DNA of 64,000 bases. Origin: Prorocentrum cordatum (Eukaryota > Sar > Dinophyceae > Prorocentrales > Prorocentraceae). Location of the stretch: NCBI GenBank assembly GCA_963575745.1, contig CAUYUJ010004747.1, positions 318,010-382,009 of the forward strand. Reading direction: 5' to 3'. Under the pieces are notes generated by a model. It was not told the DNA's origin. It searched no databases and worked only from the letters and a program-made list of their open reading frames with translations. Position 1 is the stretch's first letter. Every line of letters starts with the position of its first letter. Below are positions 9,743 to 21,779 of the stretch, one piece after another. Position numbers and translations under genes: made by a program.

Positions 9743-10888
9743 GACACCGTGCAGCGTGAGGGCCTGGACGCCAAGGCTTTTGCCGAGCTGACTGCCGAAG
9801 AGCAAGTGAGTGCGACGTTTTGGAAGAGCGTTTACATGCAATCCGCTGCCGCACATGTGCGCCGTGCTGTGGGGTAAGAGGGAGGAGGGGCCAGGAGGGT
9901 TGCTGGAAGGGAGACATGTCGTAGGCCCGCAGCACCACACCAGGAGCTTTCGTTTATGCTAGCATGTTGAGTGTCGAGGGCCACAATCGCAGGGACTTGA
10001 GGCCAGACATGGCCTCATGTTCGGCTCGATTCCTCGGCGGTGGGCACTACCCACTGCTTCGCAAGAGGCGAAAGCAACGAGAAAAGCCAGGGTGCTGGCG
10101 CACACACAACACACACACACACACACCTGCACACAATCTTCCCCCCTCCAGCGATGTGAACCACAGTCGCGGCTGAAACGAGCGTGCCGCGCAAGCTAGA
10201 TTACATTCGATAGAATGTCGAACGCGGTCGAAGTGGCGCCGTGGTATCTTCGGTTGGGGGTTGGGGGTCAGGCTAAGGCGAGCAGAACGAACGTACAGGC
10301 GACGAGATACAGGCGACAACGTACGGCTTGTGAGCAAACGTTGACGGCGAGAGATGTGCGCGAGCGGCGGCGTAGCAGCACATACAAAATGTGTCCTCCG
10401 ACTCGGCGGGCATGAAGGCTACCAGGGACGCTGCGTCGAAAAAGACACCTACGTGGGCATATGCGAACGACAGGCCTCCCAGTGCGCGTCGGACGTAGCC
10501 GACAGCTGAGATGCAGGTGCAGACGGTGCGAGCGGAAACAAAGACAGCACGCTGGGACAAGAGAGGGGCACCCACGCTTCCTCCTCTGCTGGCGATGCCA
10601 GACTACATCTAGATAGAACAATCACAGGCACGTTATCGTCTTACCCAACGTTCTGGATATAGGCCAGTCTGCAAGAGGCTCACACGCAACAGCCGCTTCA
10701 CAGCGGGATGGCGGAATGCTTTCTGACGGAATGGCATTGCAAGTCCTGGGCGTTTCCTGGGGGAAGCGTAGGTTTAGAGACGATCAGGGCCTCAGAAGAA
10801 AAATCTGGGCGCCGCTGCATGATACAACCTTACATAACAGCTTTGAGCGCCGGCACCTCAGCAGACTTGCCTGACCACATCAGCCAAG
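9743..10888. other. No gene recognised; AC microsatellite
   Basis: Downstream of the RCC1 gene. It holds a short AC run at about 10105-10131. Frames at 10215-10631 show no domain. I see no poly(A) signal I can support. Confidence 0.4.
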
Positions 10889-11095
10889 CTGTAATTCCTT
10901 TCAGCCCCGCGGTAAGACCTGTTCATCACCGCGGTAATATTGTTGCAGCCCCGCGGTAAAACTTGCTTAGCCCCCTCGGTCTCAGCCCCGTTGCAATAAT
11001 CTTCTTTCAGCCTCGCGCTGTACATTTTCAGCCCCGCGGTAATACCGTTTCAGCCCTGCTGTGATACAGTTCTTCATTCCCTTGGTAATGCGATG
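10889..11095. repeat. CAGCCCCGCGGTAA minisatellite
   Basis: Eight or so degenerate copies of TTTCAGCCCCGCGGTAATAC, spaced about 22-28 bp. Several keep the CCGCGG core and the last copies are decayed. Confidence 0.8.
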
Positions 11096-12440
11096 TGCAC
11101 CGCCGCTGGTCGCGCATTGGCCAGCCAGCTTTGGGCCGATACGATGTCAGAGGGAGTTCACATTCACATCATTTGATGTGAGTCCTTTCGTTCCGTCCCT
11201 CTTCATCCCTCTCTTCCTCTCAGTATTGTTCCTCCTTCTCTTGCCTTTGATGACCGCTGTGGTTCGCAAGCTGTAGGTGCGCAAGTGGTGTCAGGCAGTC
11301 TTCCACATTTGAGGTCATCTTCCGAGCAATGCTTGGAGAGACCGCTTGGAGGCGCAATACATGGAAATCTCATCACAAAAGTTGCTTCCCAGCACGCTGC
11401 CAGGTGCCGCACGCTGTCCTGGAGAGGGGTTTCAGAGCCCCGCCGGAGTCGGCAGGCAGAGGAGCTGTCCTGGGAGGTGGCCGATCCTTGGGCTTGGCAT
11501 CGCTCGTGCGTGCGCCTTTATTTCTCGGCTCGGACCATCGAGGAGCATCTTCGATCATCTTGCGAACGTATTAGCGCACGACGCCAGAGACTGCACGGGG
11601 AATGGACGTCCGAGCGATGGACAGTGGGGTAGTGTAGACAATTTGCTCGAGTACAAGTCAGCTGCGACCCCCTCCCTCTTGCAGGCCGGCACGCGCGCGC
11701 AGGTCGGCCACACGCAGGGGGGGGCAGGGGAAGGGGGGGGAGGCTTCTCAGAAAGGCCCTTGCTTCTTAGAAGGCTCAGGCCTTCTCCATAGATGCAGGG
11801 CCGGTCCCTTCGAAAGAGCAGCCTCCTTCTAAGAAGCCTTCCCCGTGCCCATCCCCCCTGGTGCGCGCCGCCAAGCAGGGGCGAGGAGGACACGGCGGTT
11901 TCGCCGCTCCACCTCGCAGAGCCAGTGCGGGAGACGCGAGAGAAGCAGAGAAGCTTGCCCCCTCCCCCCGCACGCGAGTCCTTGCCTCTCGGAGCGAAGC
12001 ATATCTGAGCGTGCCGCGGTGTTTTAGGAGTGCCGCGGGTGAGTCCTGCAGATGCTGGGCCGACTTTCCACCACCTCCCATAGGTGGGATGGGGAAGGTC
12101 CTCATCCTCCTCCTTTTCCTCCTCCATCTCCTACCTATGGCAGTGGTGTTGGAAGATCGGCAAATCAGGAGGGCCCCCCCGTGGTGGGTCTTGGGCGCCG
12201 TGCGGCCCTCCTGCGAGGCCCTGCGACGATCCTGCCCCGCTCTAGCCGCGATGCTGCCATAGCCTGGAGGCCTTGGCGGAGGCCTTCGTGAGGGGAGGGG
12301 AGGAGGCAGGAGGGGCGGGGATGGCCAGAGGAGGGCTCCTCCTGATTATCTCAGGAAGGAAAACACATTTTTCCAGGCGTTGCGCGGCAGAGGCAACCCA
12401 CACGCGCGCTCAAGTTTGCCAGGCTATGGCAGGCATTAGT
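11096..12440. other. No gene recognised; local hairpins
   Basis: Frames such as 11285-11632 have mixed composition but no family I recognise. Two local inverted repeats are visible: GCTTCTTAGAAGG near 11760 against CCTTCTAAGAAGC near 11825, and CCCATAGGTGGG near 12077 followed downstream by CCTACCTATGGC near 12129. Confidence 0.4.
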
Positions 12441-12454
12441 TGTTCGCCGTCGGG

Positions 12455-12584
12455 CACGACAAGAAGACGACGATGATGCCGACGACAGCGACGACGACTA
12501 CGACGGCGGCGGCGGCGGCGACGAGGACGACGAGGACGACGGCGTCGGCGACGACGACAGAGAAGACGACGACGACGACGATGC

Positions 12585-12616
<32 letters not shown>

Positions 12617-12678
12617 ACGAGGACGACGACGAGGACTTCGAGGACTTCGACGACGACGACGACGAGGACGATGGCGAA

Positions 12679-12716
<38 letters not shown>

Positions 12717-12717
12717 A

Positions 12718-12755
<38 letters not shown>

Positions 12756-12840
12756 AGCGCCAGCGACGACGGCGACGACGACGACGAGGACGAGGACGAC
12801 GGCGGCCACGGCGGCCTCGGCGGCCGCGGCGGCGGCAACA
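12455..12840. repeat. (ACG)n trinucleotide tract
   Basis: An imperfect ACG/GAC triplet tract of nearly 400 bp. All long frames across it (poly-threonine, poly-arginine, poly-valine and poly-serine) are products of this repeat. Confidence 0.9.
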
Positions 12841-13084
12841 GCGGTTGCGACGGCTGCGTCGGCGTGCCGCCCTGCCGAGGCCACGGCGCGACCTCCCTCG
12901 ACAGCTCCGCGAAGGCCAGCGGCCGCTCGCGTCGCGGCGGCGGGCCTTCTGCGGGCTCTCAGGGTGCCTGCGGGGGGCCCGCAGGGGCCGCGAGGGGCCC
13001 TCGCTGCACCCCGGGCCCCATCTGCGGGCCCACTGGGGCTCCGAGGGCCCGCGTGCGCCCTCCGTGACGGTGGGCTCACGGTGT
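12841..13084. other. GC-rich sequence, no gene recognised
   Basis: Runs of GGC and GGGCCC; no domain recognised. Confidence 0.4.
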
Positions 13085-13410
13085 TTATGTCCTGCCTTGG
13101 ACAAGACAGACCGCTGCACGCGCGCGTTCGCTGTCACCTGCGCGCGTGCACGTGTGTAGCGTCGTCTCTTGCCCAGGAGAGTCATGTCGCCATGTTGCCT
13201 TGGAGACTGAAGTGAGCCCTTGACATTCCAAGTCAGCATAGATTATGGTGTATGTCTCCTTCCATGGGCAATACAGATCGCTACACGCGCGAGTGCGCGT
13301 TTGCAGCGGTCGTGGATTACCCAGAGTTGTAAAGTCGGCTTGCTGCCCTGAAAACTCAAGTGGACCCATAACGGTGGCCGATTGCATTTCCAAGTTGTAA
13401 CATGTCCTTT
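13085..13410. repeat. Dispersed repeat of about 175 bp, two units
   Basis: Units near 13095 and 13268 share a GACAGACCGCTGCACGCGCG-like head, a GAGACTGAAGTGAGCCC-like middle and TATGGTGTATGTC. Related units recur at about 14030-14440. Confidence 0.6.
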
Positions 13411-14029
13411 ACTCCCGTCCGGGTCCGGCGTGTCCGTGCCGGGCTCGCCAATATCGACCATCGCGCCATTGATGCGCTCTCGACGCGATGAGACACCTGG
13501 CGCGGTGTTTCATGGGCTGCTCTGGCTGGGATAGGTTCCTGGCTGTCCCCGCCCAGGCTGATACGTTTTAGGTGGGAATTCGTATCGATAAGTCTGTGTT
13601 TGGATTCGCGCTACGGCTCGCCTTTTGCAGGTTGGCTTGTGCGCTGGTCTCAGTGTTTTGGTCTCTCCGCTGCCTCTGTCCCCCCCTCTCCTCCTCGCCT
13701 CCTCCTTCCCCTCCGCCTCCTTGGAGTCGAAAGTGTGTACGACTTTTTGCTGGTTTAGTCTCGTGGCGAATCCAGTGGAATTGGGTGTTTGTGCTTTTGT
13801 TGTCCGCTAGGGGGGGCAGGATTTGTCCGCCCGGAGCTGGGCCAGCAGCTGTCGGCAATGTAGTTGTAACCCTTGTGGATCGCCTCAAGCATACAACTTG
13901 TTTGCATTGTTTGCCTGCCTGTGTGGAGTGCATTCCGGTTGTGCATCGTCTCCCCCCACGCCCTGCGGGGTGATCTCCTCCCTTGCTCCGTCCGAGGTAA
14001 AACAAAATGTTCTGGATACTGATTCCTGT
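13411..14029. other. No gene recognised
   Basis: Low-complexity pyrimidine-rich sequence around 13680-13730. No domain recognised on either strand. Confidence 0.4.
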
Positions 14030-14440
14030 TGTAGCCAATGCAGGACGCTCCATGCGCGCGTGAGTAGTGTTGCGTATTGTCAAAAGAGCAAGTCGCAATG
14101 ATGCCTTGGAAACTAAAGTGAACCCTTCGCGTTGACCGAATTGGTTTCCTCAGTTAGCACGCGTTCTGGTGTATGTTCTTTCACGGGCCAAGCAGCACGC
14201 CCCGCGCGCGCTTGAAGACGTTCACGTTAGCATGGGGTCTGGTGTATGTATCATACCACGGACTCTGAATACTGCAACGCGTTCACGCGCGCGAGCGCGC
14301 GCAGGGGACCATTGTCATCCGTGCACGTGCGCGTGCGTAGGGTGGTGTATTGTCGAAAAGAGTGAAGCCGCCATGTTGATTCGAAACCGCAGTGAGCCCT
14401 TCGCGGTGACCGATTGGATCTCCAAGCTATCATGGGTTCT
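14030..14440. repeat. More copies of the 175-bp dispersed repeat
   Basis: They contain CCTTGGAAACTAAAGTGAACC near 14104, GTTCTGGTGTATGT near 14164, and CGAAACCGCAGTGAGCCC near 14380, matching the units at 13085-13410. Confidence 0.55.
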
Positions 14441-14473
14441 GGTGTGCCTGGAAGGCCTTACGGCGTGTGCCGC

Positions 14474-14800
14474 CGACCTTGTATGCGGGACCCTTCGGAA
14501 GACCCGACACGGGGGAAAAGACAGCATTCGGACAGCGGACGGCCCACACGGGGAAACGAATGGTTCTGAAGAGCGGGCGGTCCAAGCGGTGAAAACGCAT
14601 AGCTCCTTCACGCTCCCCCTTTGGCAGCTCGGACACAGATGGACGATCCAAGTTGGGAAAACGCTACACTCGGACAGCGGGCGGCCCGAACGGGGAAGAC
14701 ACGTGGTTCTGGAAAGCGGAGGGCCCAATCGCGGATAACATACCATTCGGGCAGCGGACGATCCAAGCGGTCCAAGAGCGCATTCAAGACTGCCGAACAG
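14474..14800. repeat. Minisatellite of about 39 bp
   Basis: Degenerate units of the pattern GGACAGCGGGCGGCCC, then AACGGGGAAGACACGTGGTT. Cores lie near 14536, 14574, 14639, 14678, 14718 and 14755. Confidence 0.7.
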
Positions 14801-15640
14801 TACAATTCCGCTCGGGACGTCCTTCAACAAATGATCCATGTCTAAGATCGTATGTCGAAAAGGATGTTTCTGATATCGTCTCTACATCTATTTTTCAATG
14901 CCCCAAGACTGCTCAAGATAGCCCGAAGACAGCTCGAGAGTCTACAAAAGCTGCCCAGGAGGGCTCCAAAGACTCCCCAATGATGCGACAAGGGCGAGGG
15001 GAAGAAAGGACGTCAGAGGAGGAAGAACGGTGAAGTCAGCTATCTCGCGCCGTCCCAAAGTAAATTGCGCTTTCCGTGCCCGTGCCAAGCAGGTCAAGTA
15101 GCCTTCGGTCTGTCCCGCCACTGTGCCTGGGTCATGGACACGAGGCCGTGTGGATGCTTTTTGGGGCCTTGGGGGGGCCTCCCGGGAATCCTGGGGGCCT
15201 ACTGGGGGTGTTTGGGGGCCTCTTGGGGGCCTGTTGGCTGTCGCCGGGGCCAAAGTGGAGGGCTCGAAATTGCAGTTGGAGGTCCCCCTCTTTGGCTCCT
15301 CGGGGGGACCTCTTGGGCCCATCTTCGGGACCCTGGAGCCTCTTGGGTCGTCGTGGACGCTCTTGACTTCGAAAAGGCGCGTTTGCAAAGCCATGCAACA
15401 AAACCATAGACTGCTCAATGACTTTGGACTTTTGGGCCGACCCACAGGGCCCCTCAGACGGCCCAAGAGAGGTCCCGAAATGAGCCCCGAGACGGTCCCC
15501 AGGGACCATCTCAGGGCATGGTGGAAGGGCGTGTTCCGAACCACGCTCCCGAGACCTCTGGGAAAGTTACGCGAGAGAACCTTGGAGTGCCCGGGACTTC
15601 CGGGAATCCGTTCTCCCAGACCTTTGGAATAGCCTTTACT
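14801..15640. repeat. CTTGGGGGCC-type degenerate repeats
   Basis: 15140-15360 is made of degenerate GGGGGCCTCTTGGG repeats like those inside the TIR elements and at 17.2-17.9 kb. The flanks show no gene. Confidence 0.5.
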
Positions 15641-16671
15641 GAAAGACTGGCCTAAGATGCGAATCAGTGGCTCCAGGTCAGTGTTTTCTGGAGCGCTTTC
15701 GAAGGGCCGCGACGCCCGATACGACCTTCAGACCCAGTGGCTCTCGGAGATTCCTGATTTATCATTATCCGAATGCTTCCTCATCTTGACTTCCTCTTAT
15801 GTACATGTCATTTCAACACGGAGAACTCGAAGGGTCCTGATGTCGCTCCACTTCGCTTCGTGGCTCGGGGCTCGGTTGGCGGGTAAGCCGTGCAGTGTCG
15901 TTCCTGGCAAGAGCAAGGGGCCCGCGCTCGTGAATTTCCAGGTGCCGGAGACCGGGTCGCGTGCCAAGACGGCGGTCAGACCGTGGAGGCACCACCGTCG
16001 GCCGGGCGATCAGCGCGACCGTTCAGGTATTCCTTGGTGTGCCTCTCCGCTTCCTTGGAGGCAGCACGGCGAGTAACCTGGTCAAGAGTACGGACAGGAA
16101 ACCGACCGGGGGCCCGGTGCAGCAAACGTGGCCTCCGGCCGTTCGGCCAGGCTGGTTCGGTCGGCTCGGTTCGAGACCTGGCTCTGGGGCCCCACGGGCC
16201 TACGGCCAGCCCGGCGGCCACCGTGAGGTCAACGACAGTGTGGCATCAGGGGCAACGCTCGGGGGGGCAGGCTCAGGTCGGGGGGGATGCATCGACCCCA
16301 CTTGCCCATTGATCGCCGATGGGGGTCTGATCTCTCGGCGATGTACCTTCGATTCCCGCTCGACGTCTGTCCCTCCCCTGAGCTGGTCCCCACCTGTCTG
16401 GGGAAACGTGAGGCTCGAGTTCGCCAGGATTCGGATTTGCCAACGCCTCTTGACGGGCCCGCCTTGAACTTTGACGGCCCAGTGTTGGTGGGATGTCTGC
16501 AGCGGGAGTTCGCGCTGCAGTTCAGGTCGGACCCCGCCATCTCCTCCCAACAACCCCGTCAGGCCAAGACCAGTCCCGGCGAACCCAGAGGGCGTGAGGC
16601 CGCGCGGAGGGTCGGCGGAGGTGCGGCCCTGCGCGAGGCGTGGTACTGTGCTGCGCGGCCTCGCCCGCCAG
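15641..16671. other. No gene recognised
   Basis: Mixed-composition GC-rich DNA. A plus-strand frame at 15657-16076 has fairly natural composition but no domain I can name, and an overlapping minus-strand frame is equally long. If the EF-hand piece at 16672 belongs to a split gene, this would be intron. Confidence 0.4.
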
Positions 16672-16739
16672 GCGGCACGTTGGAAGAAGCTCTTCCTGTC
16701 GTACGACAAGGACAAGAGCGGAACCATAACGTTCAAGGA
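16672..16739 (+). CDS. EF-hand exon 1 (partial gene)
   Basis: The frame reads AARWKKLFLSYDKDKSGTI and continues TFKE. The calcium-binding loop is textbook: twelve residues D-K-D-K-S-G-T-I-T-F-K-E at 16705-16740, with D1, D3, S5, G6, I8 and E12, preceded by a fitting helix (WKKLFLSY). An AG at 16670-16671 sits directly before the exon, and the sequence after the loop reads GAGCAAGG, which fits a GC-type splice donor. The frame soon loses coding character. This is probably one exon of a calmodulin-like protein. Which downstream exon it joins is unknown; candidates lie on the same strand at 44.5, 47.2 and 63.4 kb. The donor choice is inference. Confidence 0.65.
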
Positions 16740-16740
16740 G

Positions 16741-17154
16741 CAAGGGGGGAGGGGCCTGGACGGTTCTGCGTGCCCTCGGCCTTCCCCCGTCGCCCTCCCC
16801 TTCATCCCCGCCCGTCGCGACTCCCCCCTCGGCCCAAGCGCCGCCCCATGTTGAGTGCCAGGAGTCGGGCGGGGCTCCACCTGGGTGGCGTAAGTCGCGG
16901 TGTCTCGGACCCCGCGCGCCCCCAGATGTTCTCTTTGGCCAGGGTCTGTTTTTGGCGCCGGTCTTTCCCCAGGGAGGAGGCGCCGTCCTTCCTGGGGTAC
17001 GTCTTCACAGGCGCGTTGATGTCAAACCAATCCCCCCTCGTTCCCCCTACATGATGCTACTCTCCCTTCTCCCCTGGCTCCGTGCAGAAGATATTCGGCC
17101 CTTTCCGCGTATGGTTTTCGACCGGATTCCTCTCCACGCACAGTCCAGTCATTA
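16741..17154. other. No gene recognised (intron if the EF-hand exon is real)
   Basis: GC-rich sequence with overlapping frames on both strands; nothing else recognised. Confidence 0.4.
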
Positions 17155-17945
17155 CGGGGCCTCGTGGCAGCCTCTTGGGGGCCTTTTGGAAGCCTCTTGG
17201 TGGCTTCTTGGGGCCTCTTTGGGGCCTCTCGGGTTTTTTCGGGGTCTCTTGGGGACGTCTTGGGTCGTCTTGGGGCGCTCTTACGTCGTCTGGCCTCCTC
17301 GGAGGCCATCTTGGAGGCCTCTCGCGGCCGCCTTGCGGCTTTCTTGGGTTTTCATGGGCCGTCTTGGACAGTCTTGGGGGCCTCTTTTGGCCATCTCGGG
17401 GCCCTCTTGGGCAGTCTTGGAGCCCCCTTTGGGGCCTCTTGGGTCGCCTTTGGGCCTTTTGTATAGGCTGCTTGGGCCGTCATGGCCTTGTGAGAGCCGA
17501 CAAAAGGAAGAACCCTAAAATCAATCAAACACCAACGGAACATCAATGATTTTGGCCTCTGCCGTTCTTGGGGATCCTCTTGGGGCCTGTTAGGCCGCCT
17601 TGGGCCGCCTTGTCCCGTCTTGAGGACCGGGGCTTCTGGGCGGCCTCCTGGGGGGCCCTTGGGAGCCTTTTGGGAGCCTCTTGGGGGCCTCTTGGGGCTT
17701 CTTTGGGCTCTTCGGGGCCTCTTGGAGCTTATTGGGGAGGTCTTGCGCCGTCTTGGGGCGCTCTTGCGCCGTCTGGCCCCTTCGGAGGCCATCTTGGAGG
17801 CCTCTCTTGGAGGCCTCTCGCGGCCGCCATGGGGCTCTCTTGGAGGCCCCTTGGGCCGTTTTGGATGCCTCTTTTGGCCGTCTCGGGGCCCTCTTTGGCC
17901 GTCTCGGGGCCCCCTTGGAGGCCTCTTGGGCCGTCTTGGGGTTGG
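17155..17945. repeat. CTTGGGGCC-type repeats with an internal duplication of about 476 bp
   Basis: Degenerate GGCCTCTTGGGG repeats fill 17160-17480 and 17575-17940. Within them the stretch around 17258-17360 is repeated around 17735-17860, both with GGAGGCCATCTTGGAGGCC and CTCTCGCGGCCGCC. The intervening 17485-17570 is unrelated and A-rich. The frames of about 150-250 residues come from the repeat. Confidence 0.65.
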
Positions 17946-18758
17946 GGGCTGCTTGGGCTTGAACCCCCCCCAGGAGGGTGGGGGTTTCGGGAGGGGGTTT
18001 AGGGGCGAGGGGAGTCCTCCTGGTTCTGATCGACGGCGCCGAGTGTTTGGGGGGGGTAGGGGGCGCCCCCCTGGTTCGAAACGCGCCGCCGAATGTCTCC
18101 AAGGCAAGCGCCCGTGAAACGCGTTCTTTCCGTTGTCTGTATCCTATTGAGATCGCGAGCTGGAAAGTCAGCATGCCTTCAAGTCGATTGATATTCCTGC
18201 ATCGGTGGGACCTCAGCGGAAATGCCCCCGAGTGCACCATATCACGTTGAAGACCTCCCAGGGTTCATAGTCGCGCGCTGCGGGTGGCTGGCGAATGGGG
18301 CCTCTTGCTAACAGTTCGCGCGGAAGTGCGTTTGACGCTCGTGTTCGGGGCGCCGTTCGCATTTTGATTGCTCCCCCTGACATCAGAGGACGCACGGCCG
18401 CCATCAGAGTGAAACCGTTTTGCGGGGATGCGTACACTGTGGCTCTTTATTTTCTTCCGAGGTCGCGTGGCCAGGGAGACCAGATGCAGCTGGCGTCGAC
18501 CTTTCTACCAGAGTGAATGATTTCGGGCACGGCGTTCTCTCGTCTCTGCCGCGCCGCGCGTTTCCGATAGTTGCGGCCGACCTGAACGACGAGGCGGGGG
18601 CGGTGAGTGGCAAGCGCGGGCCTATGACCATCGACGGTGCCACATGGGTTCGCGCGGCGGAAGTGCGGCGCACCAAGTTTGGACTTGCTTGCGTGAGCTG
18701 GCGTATGCCAGCGCTGTCTTTCAGCGGCGGCCCAAGCCATTGCGGCGCGCCCCAGAAG
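17946..18758. other. No gene recognised
   Basis: Includes an imperfect local duplication near 18000-18090 (TCCTGGTTCTGATCGACG against CCCTGGTTCGAAACGCGCC). The GGTTCGA string looks like a tRNA B box, but there is no matching A box or stem structure. Confidence 0.4.
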
Positions 18759-19165
18759 CCTCGAGGGCCAGGATCGCCGCGGCCCTCTGCTCTTCGAGGA
18801 GGGCTCAGCTCGACGTCGCCGCGCGACCAGGATCCGCCTCGCGCGTCGACGGCTACGGAGGCCCGAAGGTCACGATCGCCGCTGCTCTCTGCTCCTCCAG
18901 GAGGGCTCGGCTCATCGTCGCCACTTGGTCAGGACCTGTCTTTGACTGCGACGGCTTCGCGTCGCAGGTTCGAGGGCCGCGGTCGCAGCCGCCCCCTGCT
19001 TCTCTCGGAGGGTTCGGCTCGTCGTCGCCACCTGGCCAGGGTCCGACTGCGACCGCGACGGCTTCGCAGGCTCGAGGGCCGCGATTGCCGCCTTCCTCTG
19101 CTCCTCGAAGGGTTTGGCTCGCAGTCGCCAGATGCGCCTGCGGCTCGTATTTTTCAGCAGTCGCA
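18759..19165. repeat. Tandem repeat of about 103 bp, four units
   Basis: Units start near 18761, 18867, 18969 and 19071 with CTCGAGGGCCGCGATCGCCG-like heads and share TCTGCTCCTCGAGG and GTCGCCACCTGGCCAGG phrases. The 378-residue frame over this stretch is mostly this repeat. Confidence 0.7.
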
Positions 19166-20886
19166 GAGCACGAAGCCGCAGCGCGTTTCCCGGCTAGATC
19201 ATGTCTGGAGTTCGACGGCCCATGTTCCTCAGGTGCGGCGGTTTACCCGGGCGTCTCGGTCTGCTCGACTTCTTTGGGCTATCTCAGACGGTCGCCCAGG
19301 TGATGATAGTTTGTGCGTCCTCGAGATTGACCTTGAGCCGTGCCGGGTGGGCTCAGGGGTTCGCGAGCGGCGGGGCATCGCGGCCCCGGGCAAGCGCTTC
19401 GTCGCGAGAATCGCGCTGTCGAGTTTCGCTGGGCGGTCGAGGGTGCCATGTCTGATCTGTTGGCAGGTCCGTCCTTCCAGCCTCGCATCAAGCTTTCGCT
19501 CGGGAGCGCGTTCGCCCGCTTGGATTTCGGGGTCGGGCTTGGGCGGCTGTCGCTGACCATCTAGACGATATACTTCGGCCCCCTCGCCCACCCCGGCAGC
19601 GCCACGCCACGCGTCGTCGATTGAGGGGGCAGAGGGAAGCGCTACGCCAGCCCACGGGCCTTGCATCGGAGGAGTGGATCATCTGCGGTCTCATGGCTGG
19701 AGCTCGCGTTGGACCGCGTCGTCGCCGGTTCGGGCGCATTGCTACGCGTGCCCCTAGCGTGGAGGAGCGGGCGGGGGATCTAGCTGCGCCGCCGAGTCAA
19801 GGAGAGACGTCAGCTAAACCCACTGACGGCAAACAGTTCCTCGCGCGGGCATAGAGGCACGAAGTCGGCGACTGTCCGTCGAATAAGCAAGTGGAGCGGG
19901 GTCTAGCAGATCCTGAGCGTATCTCGACAGGTTTCCGCGCTGCGCGCAGACACTGTGCAGCCGCGCCCTGGAGCGCGCCCAACGAGGCCTGGCCCCCCCT
20001 CCTTCGGCGCCCTGAAGTACGCGACCGCGTCGCCGGACTGGGGGGCGGCGTTTCTGTGGGGAGGTGGATTGCGGCTGTCCTGACTCAAGTGCGTCAGCGC
20101 GGCCGTTTTGCGGCCCAGTGGAATCAGTCGTTTACCTCCCAGCCGCTGAAGGATAACGGGAAGTTGATGACCCTGGGAGCCCGGCTTTTGCATGGGCCAT
20201 GTTCTTCTCGGAAGATTCGGGCCAAGACGGCCCCCGAACTGGCGCGTGATATTTGCTATTGTGACAGCGGTGGTTTGCCGCGCCGTTCGCGCGCCGGCGC
20301 AGCGCTTGCCGCTGCCGCGTTGACCCGGAGGGTCCCAGGCTGCCGAACGAGCGGCCGCGGCCCCGCGGCACGTTTCAGATTGACGGGAAAAGCAAATCTT
20401 GCCCCACTGCGTCGTTCATTACGCGAATCTTTTTTTTTCCTCGGGCTTCCTTCAGCCCTGCGGGCGCGAGATTCCCGGGCAAGTTGCCCCCGTGGTTCCG
20501 TTCCTACGGACGATCTAACTTCGCCCGGGTCGCGGGCCTCAGGGGCGTCTGCCAGTCGCTCTGATGTCGGCCGAGGATGGGGTCATATGCCATGCGCCGG
20601 TAATGATATCAGTGTTCTTCCTGGCGTTTGACGAGATGGCGTTCCGCAGTCGCGCGGTCAGCCCCGCCGCGTCGAGGCTGACGGCGGTCGTGCTCGCGGG
20701 GCCTCGGGGGATCTGATCGGATGCTATTGGCTACAAATATCTCACGGTGCTTCTTGGAGGAGTGGCCGTGAAGGTCACGTCCGTTGCCGCTGATGGGTCT
20801 GAGCGCACTGTCATCGGGGCCCCGCCTGCCGTCGACGTCTGGAAGGAAGGCTGGCCCCGCCCCGGCCCCCCTGGAGCTCTGAGTTC
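19166..20886. other. GC-rich stretch, no gene recognised
   Basis: A plus-strand frame at 19891-20631 (246 residues) has a fairly natural stretch near WIAAVLTQVRQRGRFAAQWN, but I cannot place it in a family. Shorter frames at 19201-19854 are alanine- and arginine-rich. It may hold decayed retroelement or exon sequence. Confidence 0.35.
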
Positions 20887-20888
20887 AG

Positions 20889-21250
20889 GTGGTTGAAGAG
20901 CGGCAGAAGATTGCCAGGTCCCTAGGGTGGCGCGTCCACAAGCTCACTGCCGCATTCGGTCGTCTCGACTTCGTGGCCCCATCGCCGTCGCCCTTCGATT
21001 GGTTCCCCACGAGCCAGTTGCGCCATCAGGACACGTCGAAGACGAAACCTTGGGCCCGTCAATCTTCCAAGGAACCGGAATATCTTGGGCGCGCGGAGGA
21101 GGAGGGGGCGGTTTGGGAGCTGACCAACGGGGACTACCTCGACGAGTTTCGGGGCGCCCAGGGGGTCTTCCACGCGTTCCAGAAGTCTGACGGTCAACGG
21201 CTCAGGGCCCAGTGGCTCTCGCGAGAGGCCCCTCCTGAGCCGGGCGAGGT
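20889..21250 (+). CDS. Coding-looking exon of unknown function
   Basis: The frame opens after an AG at 20887-20888 and reads VVEERQKIARSLGWRVHKLT, later WELTNGDYLDEFRGAQGVF and LRAQWLSREAPPEP. Third codon positions are mostly G or C and the amino-acid mix is natural, unlike the repeat-driven frames nearby. At its 3' end GGCGAGGTTGCTG could be a GT donor, and a G-run follows. No domain recognised. It could be a host exon or part of a retroelement. Confidence 0.4.
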
Positions 21251-21779
21251 TGCTGTGGGAGGGGTGGGGTGGGGGGGGGGCGGGGGGGCCTGCGTGCGCG
21301 TTGCTTTGTTGGGGGCGAGCTTGCGTGCGAGCGCCGCCCCTTCGCCCGTCGCGCACTCCTCGTTCATCAGCGACAGGCCTCAGGCGGTCAGCGTGGGGTC
21401 CGTCGGTGGTGTCTAACCAAATGACCAGTCAATTTCCAAATTTCCATTGTCTTCCTCTACCATTCGCTGTAGTGGTACTGCTGTTAGGCATCTTGTGAAT
21501 ACGTATCTGCATGGGCGTTGCCGCCGTTGCCGCGTGGGCTCGTCTTAATATGGCCCGCCGATCGCAGGCCCAGAGCCCAGAGGTTCGCGTGCGCCCGCAG
21601 TGTCAAGGGGCCACTTGGGCCCCTCGAGCCGCCGCAAAGACGCGCGGCCTCTCGCGCGCCGCCACCGTCACCAGACATCGTTTGGCACGTGCTCGGCGGC
21701 CCCCGCTGCGAGCGCGTCCGCGGCGAGCGCGGGCGGAGTCAGCGACGGGCGACGAGGGGCGGGGCCAGGGCCCGCGGGG

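Noticed and set aside
18060-18090. Possible tRNA B box (GGTTCGA)
   Set aside because: No A box at the right distance and no acceptor or anticodon stems.
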